From a virus: a stretch of DNA of 47,771 bases. The notes below the pieces were generated by a model. The model searched no databases, had not been told where the DNA came from, and saw only the letters and a list, made by a program, of their open reading frames with translations. Positions 6,995 to 14,786 of the stretch are shown one piece after another. The stretch is taken from positions 1-47,771 of IMG/VR virus record IMGVR_UViG_3300014868_000001; one strand, 5' to 3'. The translations under genes and the position numbers were made by a program. Each line of letters starts with the position of its first letter. Positions within the stretch are counted from its first letter, which is position 1.

Positions 6995-7320
6995 CGATCT
7001 CAGTGGCGGGGCTTGTCGGGTTCGCTGCGATCGCGGCTGTCGTCGGTGTCGCCATCGCGTACGCCATCTTTATGGCGAAGGTCGCGCGGTACGACGCGAC
7101 ACTGACCGCGGCGCTCGAGACGGTGAAGACGCTCGAGACCGACCGCGGTTACTGGCGCTCGAGGTGCGAGCAGTTGCTCGACGCGCAGCTCGTGCGGTCT
7201 ACCGGCGGGCCGGTGATGCAGGAGAAGACCCTCGCACCGAATGAGCCGTCGAAGCAGTTGCTCTTCGGGATGGCGGTGACCGAGATCGACTCACGCAAGA
7301 AAGGTTCTGCCGCCAGCTAA
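6991..7320 (+). CDS. small single-span membrane protein with helical tail
   Basis: A 109-residue protein starting at the ATG that overlaps the preceding stop. Residues 3-30 form one long hydrophobic helix (VGFAAIAAVVGVAIAYAIFM within it), followed by a coiled-coil-like segment (ALETVKTLETDRGYWRSRCE) and a polar tail. The topology, an N-terminal anchor with a helical domain, resembles inner-membrane spanins, but no partner outer-membrane lipoprotein is visible and no lysis genes are recognised next to it. It is best called a membrane protein of unknown function, translationally coupled to the coiled-coil protein before it. Confidence 0.55.
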   Translation: MTISVAGLVGFAAIAAVVGVAIAYAIFMAKVARYDATLTAALETVKTLETDRGYWRSRCEQLLDAQLVRSTGGPVMQEKTLAPNEPSKQLLFGMAVTEIDSRKKGSAAS

Positions 7321-7348
7321 CGCCATGAGCTGAGCCTCCGGATGGTTC

Positions 7349-7386
7349 GTCGGGTTGACATCGAGCGGCAGAAACGGCAACCCGAC
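7349..7386 (+). promoter_or_regulatory. inverted repeat before the portal gene
   Basis: GTCGGGTT (7349-7356) and AACCCGAC (7379-7386) are perfect 8-base complements separated by 22 bases, in the 109-base gap between the gene ending at 7320 and the portal start at 7430. They are followed by AATTTA. The structure could be an RNA hairpin that attenuates or protects the transcript; the long loop makes a simple terminator less likely. Confidence 0.3.
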
Positions 7387-7429
7387 AATTTACTCCACCA
7401 AAGCGACCGGGCCAGGACGCGGATGACGG

Positions 7430-9835
7430 GTGGTCGAGGAAGAGGTAGACGTCGAGACAGCGACGAGCGAGCAGCAGCCAGCGGCAGCGCCGGCGGCTGA
7501 GCGCGGGCGTCGCATCGACTATGCCCGCGATGCTCGCGCCCTCATGGACCGCGTCAAGGCCGACGCGCAGTCGAACACCGGACGTCTCGACCGCGACCGC
7601 GCCAACTGGTTCAATCTGAAATTCGACCGCGGCGGGCCTGACAATCAGTGGATCGTCTGGGACCAGGGCACGAGCCGATTCGTGCGCCGCGGCACCGACC
7701 CGAAGCAAGGCGGGATTCCCGAGGGGATTCCGCGCGTCGTCTCGAACGTCTTCTCGAACAAGGTCAGCGCCATCGCGTCACTGCTCGACCAGTCCGAGCC
7801 GGCGCAGCTCTGGAAGCCGGCGACCGACGACGACGAGGACATCGCCACGGCGGAAGTCGTGGGCGACGCGATCCCGGTGCTCTTGGAAGAGATCGACTAC
7901 GTCAATGGCGGTTTGCGCTCGGCCGTCAACAAGAGCATTTGCCTGCAGGACAAAGTCGCGCTCTGCGTCTGGTACGACACCGACGACAAGTATGGCTTCG
8001 CACCGATTCCCCTGCTGCAGTGTCAGGACTGCAGCACGGAAATCTCCCCGATGGAGTTCGAGGATGCCGGCGAGGTCTGTCCCGAGTGCGCGAGCGAGAA
8101 CGTAGGCGACGCCATCGACCCGACCGGTGTGCCGCGCGACATGATGCTGCCGAAAGGCAAGATGTGCTCGCGCATCTTCGAGAGTTTCGAGGTGTCGATC
8201 CCGCGGTCGGCGCGCGCCATCGATACGAAGCAGGTGCCGTGGATTCTCACGCATTCCCGGTATTCCGATGGTGAGTGCGTCGCGAATTGGGGCGAGAAGG
8301 CGAAGCGCGCGCTGAAGGCGGAGGGCTCGAGCGGTTCGGCCGGCGGGGTCCAGCGGCAGTATGCCGACGCGATGCGGAACCTGTCGTCGCCGCGCGTCTC
8401 GAGCGAGGCCGCGATGTCAGGCCAGGGCCAGCAGGATGGCCCGGTGGTCTTCTGCGTCTGGCATGACCCCATCAACGACGGCGAGATTTACCTCCCGCAC
8501 GGCCTGTACGCCGTCGAGATCAACGGGATACTCGTCGAGCAAGGGCCGCTCCCGGTCGAGGACGATGACGAGCGCCCGGTCAAGAACGTGCTGCTGCGCA
8601 CGTTCCAGCATCAGCCCGGCAGCGGTCACGGCAAGCCGCCGGCGGACGACCTCGCACAGCTCCAAATCTCGCGCAACCTCGTCGAGACCCTGATTCAGTT
8701 GATCTTGATGCACGACGCGGCGCCGCGGACGTTCGTGCCGCTCAGCGTCACGCTCGAGGACGAGATCACCGGAATGCCCGGCGAGACGATTCGGTATCGC
8801 TCGCACGTGCCAGGCGATCGGCCGCAGACCGACCGCGGCACGAGTCCTCCCGAGGGGCTCTACAAGTACCTCGAGATGATCGACGCGAAGTTCGACGAGC
8901 TCTCCAACCTCAACGCGGTCCTGCAGGGCGCGCGTCCCGAGGGTGACCCGACGCTCGGTGAAGTCGAGATTCTCCGCGAGCGCGGGATGAGTGCGTTCAG
9001 TGGTCCGCTCGGTCTCTTGATTCGGTTCGAGATGGACCTCTCGAGGTTGCTGATTTGGATTGCGAAGCGCTCCGCGTGGTCCGAACGGTTCCGGCAGCTT
9101 CGCGGGGAAAACGGCGGGTGGGAAGTCAAGCAGTTCAATGCGTCGGACCTGAACGGCCGCGTCGATGTCACGGTGGACCCGGCGAGTGCATGGCCGCAGA
9201 GCCCGATGATGCAGCGTCTGCGCTTGAAGGACGCCTTCGAGATGCAGCTCTTCGCGCCGCCGGCGCAAGACCCCGAGCTCGCGACGAAGCTCCTCGAGCT
9301 GTTCAACCTCGCGAAGCTGAAGCCGTCGATGGACGTGGACCGCAAGCAGGTCGCGCGCGAGCTCGATCGCTGGAAGGCCGCGCGCACGCCCAACGAGATC
9401 GGGCCGCCGGACCCGCTGAACAATCTGCCGATGCACTTGTTCCTGAAGACCCTCTTCCTGAAAACCGAGGAAGTCGAGCAACTGCAGCGTGACAACCCGC
9501 CGGTCTACATGGCGATGCGTCAGCACGTGATGATGATTCAGCAGATGCTCGCGCAGGCCGCAGCCGCGCAGATGGCTGCGGAGAATCCCGACACGCGCAC
9601 GGCCGCCGAGAAGGGCGACCAATCCGGGGTCGATGCCATGGTGGAGAGTGGCGCGATCACGCCGGCCGGCTCGAGCGCCGGCGGTGTCGACGAACTGGTG
9701 AATGCCGGCGCACTGGTGCCGGCCGGAGTAGGCCAGGCGCAACAGCCTGGGGGACCGTCGATCGATGACCTGATGGCCGCGAGCGTAATCTCGCCGGCGC
9801 AGGCGCCCGGCGGTTCGGAGATGACCGCGTCATGA
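7430..9835 (+). CDS. portal protein with an inserted zinc ribbon
   Basis: An 801-residue protein starting at GTG 7430. Its size, its position after terminase and blocks such as NVFSNKVSAIASLLDQSEP (106-124) and ISRNLVETLIQLILMHDAAP (about 415) fit podovirus-type portals, the dodecameric ring through which DNA is packaged and ejected. Two CxxC pairs (C198/C201 and C217/C220) form an inserted zinc ribbon not general to portals. After about residue 690 comes a glutamine/alanine-rich helix, then a low-complexity tail with degenerate repeats (VDAMVESGAITPAG, VDELVNAGALVPAG, IDDLMAASVISPAQ). The tail may sit inside the capsid. Confidence 0.85.
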   Translation: MVEEEVDVETATSEQQPAAAPAAERGRRIDYARDARALMDRVKADAQSNTGRLDRDRANWFNLKFDRGGPDNQWIVWDQGTSRFVRRGTDPKQGGIPEGIPRVVSNVFSNKVSAIASLLDQSEPAQLWKPATDDDEDIATAEVVGDAIPVLLEEIDYVNGGLRSAVNKSICLQDKVALCVWYDTDDKYGFAPIPLLQCQDCSTEISPMEFEDAGEVCPECASENVGDAIDPTGVPRDMMLPKGKMCSRIFESFEVSIPRSARAIDTKQVPWILTHSRYSDGECVANWGEKAKRALKAEGSSGSAGGVQRQYADAMRNLSSPRVSSEAAMSGQGQQDGPVVFCVWHDPINDGEIYLPHGLYAVEINGILVEQGPLPVEDDDERPVKNVLLRTFQHQPGSGHGKPPADDLAQLQISRNLVETLIQLILMHDAAPRTFVPLSVTLEDEITGMPGETIRYRSHVPGDRPQTDRGTSPPEGLYKYLEMIDAKFDELSNLNAVLQGARPEGDPTLGEVEILRERGMSAFSGPLGLLIRFEMDLSRLLIWIAKRSAWSERFRQLRGENGGWEVKQFNASDLNGRVDVTVDPASAWPQSPMMQRLRLKDAFEMQLFAPPAQDPELATKLLELFNLAKLKPSMDVDRKQVARELDRWKAARTPNEIGPPDPLNNLPMHLFLKTLFLKTEEVEQLQRDNPPVYMAMRQHVMMIQQMLAQAAAAQMAAENPDTRTAAEKGDQSGVDAMVESGAITPAGSSAGGVDELVNAGALVPAGVGQAQQPGGPSIDDLMAASVISPAQAPGGSEMTAS

Positions 9836-9934
9836 CGCGCGGTCAACAGACGGTGATGGGCGGCGCGACTCACACGCTGAGAGTTCCGGCCCGGTCCGCT
9901 CGGTCTCGAGCGCGCTGTTCATCGCCGCAACACG

Positions 9935-9954
9935 CCGACGCCGCGGGGCGTTGG
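9935..9954 (+). promoter_or_regulatory. hairpin between portal and scaffold genes
   Basis: CCGACGCC (9935-9942) pairs with GGCGTTGG (9947-9954) across a GCGG loop, with one G-T wobble, and GCAA at 9927-9930 can extend the stem with TTGC after it. The hairpin sits just before the ribosome site (AAGGGAG, 9959-9965) of the scaffold gene, in a 139-base gap otherwise without a gene. It may tune scaffold expression or mark an RNA processing site; there is no T run. Confidence 0.35.
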
Positions 9955-9974
9955 TTGCAAGGGAGAGCCTCCGT

Positions 9975-11018
9975 ATGTGGATGACGCTCAAGAATGTCAG
10001 CCTGCTGCAGCCGTTCTATGCCCCTGACGGGGTGGCTGGCAGTGCTGGCGGCTCAGATACCGGGAGCGAGGACGGACAGTCCTCCTCCGCTGATGACAGC
10101 GGTGATGCCGGTGACCTTGGGGACGATGGCGGTGACGCTGGCGACGACTCTGGTGACCACGCCGGAGACGATGACGCCGGTGACCGCGAAGAGAGCCTCG
10201 AGGATCTGCTCGTAGACGGGGACGACGACGAACACGCGGACGATCAGCGTACCGCCGATCAGCGCATCAAAGCGCTGTCGAAGAAGAACCGGAAGCTGCG
10301 TCGCCAGATGGCGAAGTATCTGCCGGCTCTGAAGCGACTCGGCACCGTTGATCTCGATGACGTGCTCGACCGTGCGAGGCGCTACAACGACTTCGAAGAA
10401 GCCGCGCGCCGAAACCCGAAGCTACGAGCGCTCGTTCGTGGTGGTGATGACGTTGACGACGACGCCGACGACGACACGCCACGCCGAGGACGGAAGACCG
10501 ATGCCGCACCCGAGTTCGATGAGTCGAAGCTTCCCTTCGACCCGAACAAGGACGCGGTGCATCGCTATTTCGCAGACGTCGCGAAGGGGAACCACGAGTT
10601 GCGCCATCAGATTACACAACTGATGAAGCGGCTCGACGGGTTCGAGACCCGCGACCAGCAGCGAGGCGAGGCATCCGCGAAGAGTCAGTGGACGTCTGCG
10701 ATCAAAGCCGCCGGGGAAAAGATCACGGACAAGAAGATTGCGAAGCTGGTGCGCGATGCGATGATCGGCGCGTTCAATACGCCCGGTGTGCGCGGTCGCT
10801 ACTCAGCCGACCAAGTCCTCAACCACTACCTCAAAGAGTACGGTGCCGATCCCGCCCAGGCGCGACGTGTGAAGGACGCCGCGAAGCAACGCATCGCTGA
10901 ACGCAACAAACATCTGCCTCGACACGCGAGCACCGGCGGGATGGCCGCCGGCGCACGGGACGGAAAGCGGGAAAAGCTTTCGGACGTGCGCAAGCGGTTG
11001 TCTCGAGCGGTCTCGTAG
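9975..11018 (+). CDS. putative scaffolding protein
   Basis: A 347-residue protein from ATG 9975, preceded by AAGGGAG. Residues about 12-95 are extremely acidic and low in complexity (runs of D, G and S such as DDGGDAGDDSGDHAGDD), followed by a basic coiled-coil (IKALSKKNRKLRRQMAKYLP). A second acidic patch (GGDDVDDDADDDTPRRG) and a helical C-terminus rich in lysine and arginine complete it. An acidic N-terminal region, a helical core and a basic C-terminus directly before the major capsid gene are what scaffolds look like; the basic end would contact the capsid protein. Identity is inferred from composition and position. Confidence 0.75.
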   Translation: MWMTLKNVSLLQPFYAPDGVAGSAGGSDTGSEDGQSSSADDSGDAGDLGDDGGDAGDDSGDHAGDDDAGDREESLEDLLVDGDDDEHADDQRTADQRIKALSKKNRKLRRQMAKYLPALKRLGTVDLDDVLDRARRYNDFEEAARRNPKLRALVRGGDDVDDDADDDTPRRGRKTDAAPEFDESKLPFDPNKDAVHRYFADVAKGNHELRHQITQLMKRLDGFETRDQQRGEASAKSQWTSAIKAAGEKITDKKIAKLVRDAMIGAFNTPGVRGRYSADQVLNHYLKEYGADPAQARRVKDAAKQRIAERNKHLPRHASTGGMAAGARDGKREKLSDVRKRLSRAVS

Positions 11019-11041
11019 ACGAGGCGTAGCGGAGTATTCCG

Positions 11042-12385
11042 ATGCGACACCTTGGACCATACGCTCACGTCGCGCAGCTCGGCACCGTGCTGGACCGTCA
11101 GTACATGCCGGGCTCCGACGTGACTCAGTGGGACCCGCTCTTTAAAGACGACTACGGCCCGGCCGTCATCAACGAGCTCAACGAGGAAGTGAACGCGCTG
11201 AAGTTCATGGAATCCGAGACGCAGGATGACACGTGGGTCGGTCGTCAGAAGATCATTCCCACGAAAGTCGGCCGCAACTGGTCGGTCGGCTCGATTCCTG
11301 CTCAGGGCGCACTTCCGCAGCAGGGCCGTTCGGTCTTCAAGGAATTCAAAGTTCCGATGAAGTCCACGTACGGCCGTGTCGGGTTCGAGCGGAACGTCAT
11401 GGCGCAGTCGCGCAACAAAAAGGGCTCCTGGCAGCAGGTGATCCCGGCGGAAATGGAAGGCTTGGTCGCAGACCTCGCGTTCCTTCGTAACCGGATCGCG
11501 TGGGGCTACGGCTCTGGGATCCTGGCGCTCGTCAACGGTGCGCAGACGGCGGACACCACGATCGAAGTCGATACGCCCGGAAACGTGACTGGTTCGGTCA
11601 TGGGCAACCGCTATCTGTTTGGCGATACCACGTCAGGCATGATGGTCGCGTTCCTCGACTCGAACAACGCGATTCAGGGGACGGCGACGATCACCGGCGT
11701 GGCTGCCGCTGGCACGTCCATCACGGTGGACACGGCGATCACGTGCGACGACAACGCGAAGATCGTCATCGCGCAGACGCCGACGCAGACCTCCTTCGGC
11801 GTCGAGCCGGAAGGGCTTCTCGCCGGCATCGACGACGGCACCTTCGTCGCGTCGTACCACAACATCAGCCGCACCACCTATCCGATTCACACGTCGTACG
11901 TCGTGACGGGTGTGGGTGCGCTGTCGTTGGACGCGATTCAGGAGCCGATCGACGCGGTCTCGATTCGTGTCGGCAAGAACGTGGACCTGTTCGGTTGCGA
12001 GCACGCGGTGCGCCGCAGCTATCTCACGTTGCTGCAGACCGACCGACGCTACACCGGCGCCGACCTGATGTCGCCGGACGGCGGAACGAAGGCCGCGAAG
12101 AAGCCGACCGGACGTCAGATCACCTACGGGGACATCCCGTTCATGGTCGATCGCGACGCACCGTATCGGATGCTCACGGGCATCAACAAAGCGTCGTGGA
12201 CGCGCTACGTCGAAGCCGAAGGCCAGTGGGCCGACGACGACGGCAGCGTGCTGAAGTGGGTCACCGGCTACGACCAGTGGACGGCGTTCTACTACATCCT
12301 CGACAACTTCCATTGTCAGAACTCCAACCGGAACTTCCGGATGGAGGGGATCGACGTCAATCAGATCGCGGTCCACGCCTACTAA
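11042..12385 (+). CDS. major capsid protein
   Basis: A 447-residue protein directly after the scaffold candidate, in the classic portal-scaffold-capsid order. The N-terminal half has a loop-like segment (VGSIPAQGALPQQGRSVFKE) followed by VPMKSTYGRVGFERNVMAQS, compatible with the E-loop and spine helix of HK97-fold shells. The middle is beta-rich and threonine-rich (ITGVAAAGTSITVDTAITC), an insertion-like domain. The C-terminal half has long conserved-looking stretches (GDIPFMVDRDAPYRMLTGIN). No protease gene or delta domain is recognised. A stable hairpin follows the stop, as often after major capsid genes. Confidence 0.9.
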   Translation: MRHLGPYAHVAQLGTVLDRQYMPGSDVTQWDPLFKDDYGPAVINELNEEVNALKFMESETQDDTWVGRQKIIPTKVGRNWSVGSIPAQGALPQQGRSVFKEFKVPMKSTYGRVGFERNVMAQSRNKKGSWQQVIPAEMEGLVADLAFLRNRIAWGYGSGILALVNGAQTADTTIEVDTPGNVTGSVMGNRYLFGDTTSGMMVAFLDSNNAIQGTATITGVAAAGTSITVDTAITCDDNAKIVIAQTPTQTSFGVEPEGLLAGIDDGTFVASYHNISRTTYPIHTSYVVTGVGALSLDAIQEPIDAVSIRVGKNVDLFGCEHAVRRSYLTLLQTDRRYTGADLMSPDGGTKAAKKPTGRQITYGDIPFMVDRDAPYRMLTGINKASWTRYVEAEGQWADDDGSVLKWVTGYDQWTAFYYILDNFHCQNSNRNFRMEGIDVNQIAVHAY

Positions 12386-12400
12386 AGCGTGAGCCGTGAG

Positions 12401-12428
12401 GCCGGCGCGCTCGAGAGGGCGCGTCGGC
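12401..12428 (+). terminator. hairpin after the major capsid gene
   Basis: GCCGGCGCGC (12401-12410) pairs with GCGCGTCGGC (12419-12428), 10 base pairs with one G-T wobble and an 8-base loop, 15 bases after the capsid stop. A smaller hairpin, CACTTC/GAAGTG (12428-12442), follows before the next start. There is no T run, so partial termination or RNA stabilisation are both possible. The position resembles the terminator after T7 gene 10. Confidence 0.5.
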
Positions 12429-12450
12429 ACTTCGATGAAGTGAGGCATGA

Positions 12451-13164
12451 ATGTCCGGACAGACGTATCAGCAACCGCAGCTTCCCGCCGGCGCCGAAGT
12501 GGCGATGCTGCGCCGTGAGGACGACAAGGCGAACGAGCTCACGCCCGAAACGTTTGTCACGTGCATCAACCGTGGCCGACAGGTGCTCGTCGATATGTTC
12601 GACAGCCAGCGGTATGCGATTCCGCCCGGCTACTTTCAGTGCCAGTACGGCGCGGCGCTCCACTTCCAGCGTCGCCAGGTCGTGCCTGGCACGCGCATCC
12701 CAGGCCAGGGACATAAGAGCTGGATCGGGATTCTCAACGTGGACAAGCCGGTCATGTGCGAGCCGTTCACCGATGCCGAGCTCGAGGAGTTTGGCGAGGC
12801 CGTCGAGGCGATCAACCGCTCCGCACTCCCGGGTGCAGACGGTGACGTGAAGTATCTCGGCACGTCCGGCGCGCGCTCGACGCTCGAGGGCGAAGGGCTC
12901 GTCGGCGGTGGATTCCAGTCGTCGCTCGGCGGTGGCGCCCCGCGACCGCAGTTGAATCTCGAGGCAGACACCGAGGCCGGCCGCTCAGCTGCGGATACCG
13001 CGATGCAGCCTGCCGGCAGCACGGCGCGACAGGAAGAGGCCGAGGCCGCCGGCGAAGGCTGGACGCCGCCGGTCGATGACGGACGGTCCGCGAGTGTGCC
13101 GCGACCGAACGCGGGCCGACTGGCGGACGGTATGAACCGCGGCGGGTCGAAGAAGAGACGGTAA
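12451..13164 (+). CDS. head-region hypothetical protein
   Basis: A 237-residue protein. Residues 1-125 look folded (LTPETFVTCINRGRQVLVDM, YAIPPGYFQCQYGAALHFQR, WIGILNVDKPVMCEPFTDAE). The C-terminal half is low-complexity, glycine-, alanine- and proline-rich, and ends in a basic tail (GGSKKRR). It lies directly after the major capsid gene, so a capsid-associated or head-completion role is likely but not shown by any motif. Such post-capsid proteins are usually virion components. The start follows GTGAGG with a second hairpin just upstream that may modulate translation. Confidence 0.65.
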   Translation: MSGQTYQQPQLPAGAEVAMLRREDDKANELTPETFVTCINRGRQVLVDMFDSQRYAIPPGYFQCQYGAALHFQRRQVVPGTRIPGQGHKSWIGILNVDKPVMCEPFTDAELEEFGEAVEAINRSALPGADGDVKYLGTSGARSTLEGEGLVGGGFQSSLGGGAPRPQLNLEADTEAGRSAADTAMQPAGSTARQEEAEAAGEGWTPPVDDGRSASVPRPNAGRLADGMNRGGSKKRR

Positions 13165-13168
13165 CGCG

Positions 13169-13708
13169 ATGAGCACCCCGCACGTGCCGCTCTCGTCTGC
13201 GCTTCGGCTGCCGCCGACGTACGCGCACGTGCAGGGGTATCTCGACGCGATCGACCCCGACCTTCGGATTCGACGGAGTGCCGAACGGCCGCAGCTCTAC
13301 GTCCTCGAGCGCCGGTGCCGCCGGCGGCCGGCGGTGAACACGGGGATGCGGGACGTGAGCGACATTCACGTGGCCGCTCGAGACGGCTACATCCACGTGG
13401 CGACCGTGCATCCGAACTACCTCAATAAGCCGTGGAACATCGTCCGCGCGCTGCATGAGGAAGGCGTGGACCTGTGGGCCCAGGGCGGTGCGCAGAGAGT
13501 CTCGAACGAGCTCGAGTACGAAGAGGCGTGGATGAAAGAGACACGCCGGCGCCGGCGGCAAGGGTTGTTCCGCGACATCGCGAAAGAGGGGTACGACGTC
13601 CTGAACCGTCTGAACATCGACGGCGAGCGATCGCGGATTCAGAACGCCGGCACGAAACCGTGGCAGACGCTGCAGCCGCTGCCCGTCCGATCGATTCAGG
13701 CTGCGTAA
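13169..13708 (+). CDS. head-region hypothetical protein
   Basis: A 179-residue protein starting 5 bases after the previous stop. Its central block (DGYIHVATVHPNYLNKPWNI, then VRALHEEGVDLWAQGG) is the most conserved-looking part, and is followed by a charged helix (ELEYEEAWMKETRRRRRQGL). Proteins with this look occur in head modules of environmental podovirus-like phages as hypothetical proteins; no function is known to me. Its place between capsid and decoration-type genes suggests a head or connector component. Confidence 0.6.
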   Translation: MSTPHVPLSSALRLPPTYAHVQGYLDAIDPDLRIRRSAERPQLYVLERRCRRRPAVNTGMRDVSDIHVAARDGYIHVATVHPNYLNKPWNIVRALHEEGVDLWAQGGAQRVSNELEYEEAWMKETRRRRRQGLFRDIAKEGYDVLNRLNIDGERSRIQNAGTKPWQTLQPLPVRSIQAA

Positions 13709-13727
13709 CGGAAGGGAGATCCATCCG

Positions 13728-14111
13728 ATGAGTACTCGACTCGAACGACGGGTGGTCGGAAAGGCCGCGAGCTACACGATCCGGCCGAACTCCGACTCAC
13801 CAGGCACGGTGTTCACCAACAAGGGCGCGACAGGCTCGATCACGTTCACGCTGCCGACGCCGACCCGCGCGCTGCTCGGGTGGTGGTATCGCATCAAGGT
13901 CGTCGTGGACCAAAACGTCGTCCTGGCGCCGGCCACGGCAGACACGCTCGTGCTGCTCAACGACCTCGCGGCGGACTCGCTCACGATCTCGACCTCGAGC
14001 GAGAAGATCGGCGCCGAGATCGAGGCGCAGTGCGTCGAGACGGCTGACGGCACGTTCAAATGGGCCGCGAGCGGCATCGCGGTCGGGCACACGTACACGG
14101 TCGCGACCTAG
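13728..14111 (+). CDS. small beta-domain protein, paralogue of the next gene
   Basis: A 127-residue beta-rich protein preceded by GAAGGGAGATCC. From about residue 14 to the end it is clearly related to the C-terminal 120 residues of the next gene. Both have GT[VL]FTNKGA/RGA, then a [IV][TI]FTLP.P strand, a TADTLV/VDTLI...NDL.ADS block and the terminal HTYTVAT. The domain resembles small beta-sandwich decoration or fibre-tip domains, but the family is not identified. A capsid decoration or head-fibre role is inferred from location after the head genes and from the beta-rich composition. Confidence 0.65.
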   Translation: MSTRLERRVVGKAASYTIRPNSDSPGTVFTNKGATGSITFTLPTPTRALLGWWYRIKVVVDQNVVLAPATADTLVLLNDLAADSLTISTSSEKIGAEIEAQCVETADGTFKWAASGIAVGHTYTVAT

Positions 14112-14142
14112 CGGTCGGACTTTTCTGAAGGGAGATCCTGAC

Positions 14143-14718
14143 ATGTTCCGACAGTTCCTTCGTTCCAAGGCCGCGACGGCGATCGGTGTGTTGCTCGCGG
14201 TGGTCCTCGGTGACCTCGCCCTGCAGTGGGCGGGGTTCGAGAACCATCTCGTCTACTCGGGCTTCGGCCTGATGATGTTCGGCGGGCTCAACATCCTCGA
14301 CGACGTCATCAAGTACCTCATCGCGCATGGCTTCCTCGACTCGGCCGGCGGGTGGAAGTACAGCGACGTCAAGGCGAAGACCGCGGACTACACCGTCGTC
14401 ACCGGCACGGACGCCTCCGGCACGCTGTTCACGAACCGCGGCGCGGCCGGCACGGTGATCTTCACGCTGCCGGCGCCATCCCAGGCGATCAAGGGGACGT
14501 TCTACACCTTCGCGGCGGTTGTCGCGGCGCAAGTCGTGACCGTGAAGACCGCCACGGTGGACACGCTCATCACGTTCAACGACCTCACGGCCGACAGCGT
14601 CTCGCTGCAGACCACGAGTGAAATCATCGGCGGTGTCTTGCGCGCGGTGTGTGATGGCACGAGCTGGATCGTGTTTGGCGATTCCGGCGCGGCGCATACC
14701 TACACGGTGGCGACGTAG
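14143..14718 (+). CDS. membrane-anchor plus paralogous beta domain
   Basis: A 191-residue protein. Residues 10-60 contain two hydrophobic segments (AIGVLLAVVLGDLALQWAGF and VYSGFGLMMFGGLNILDDVI). Residues about 75-191 repeat the domain of the preceding gene, ending in the same HTYTVAT. The pair therefore arose by duplication, with one copy carrying a hydrophobic head. The hydrophobic part could be a membrane anchor or a buried virion segment. It is preceded by GAAGGGAGATCC and followed by a strong 10-bp hairpin. Confidence 0.65.
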   Translation: MFRQFLRSKAATAIGVLLAVVLGDLALQWAGFENHLVYSGFGLMMFGGLNILDDVIKYLIAHGFLDSAGGWKYSDVKAKTADYTVVTGTDASGTLFTNRGAAGTVIFTLPAPSQAIKGTFYTFAAVVAAQVVTVKTATVDTLITFNDLTADSVSLQTTSEIIGGVLRAVCDGTSWIVFGDSGAAHTYTVAT

Positions 14719-14732
14719 TTCGACTCGAGCAG

Positions 14733-14759
14733 GCGAAGGATGTCGGGCCCATCCTTCGC
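14733..14759 (+). terminator. hairpin terminator candidate
   Basis: GCGAAGGATG (14733-14742) and CATCCTTCGC (14750-14759) form a perfect 10-bp stem with a 7-base loop, 14 bases after the stop at 14718. The bases that follow are pyrimidine-rich (GGCTCTTCTC) rather than a clean T run. It separates the head module from the signal-peptide genes that follow and is the best terminator-like structure in the late region. Confidence 0.6.
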
Positions 14760-14786
14760 GGCTCTTCTCGCATGAGGGAGATCCAC

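Noticed and set aside
8417-9742. 441-codon minus-strand frame opposite the portal gene
   Set aside because: Antisense shadow of the portal coding sequence with arginine/leucine/histidine-rich composition and no motif.
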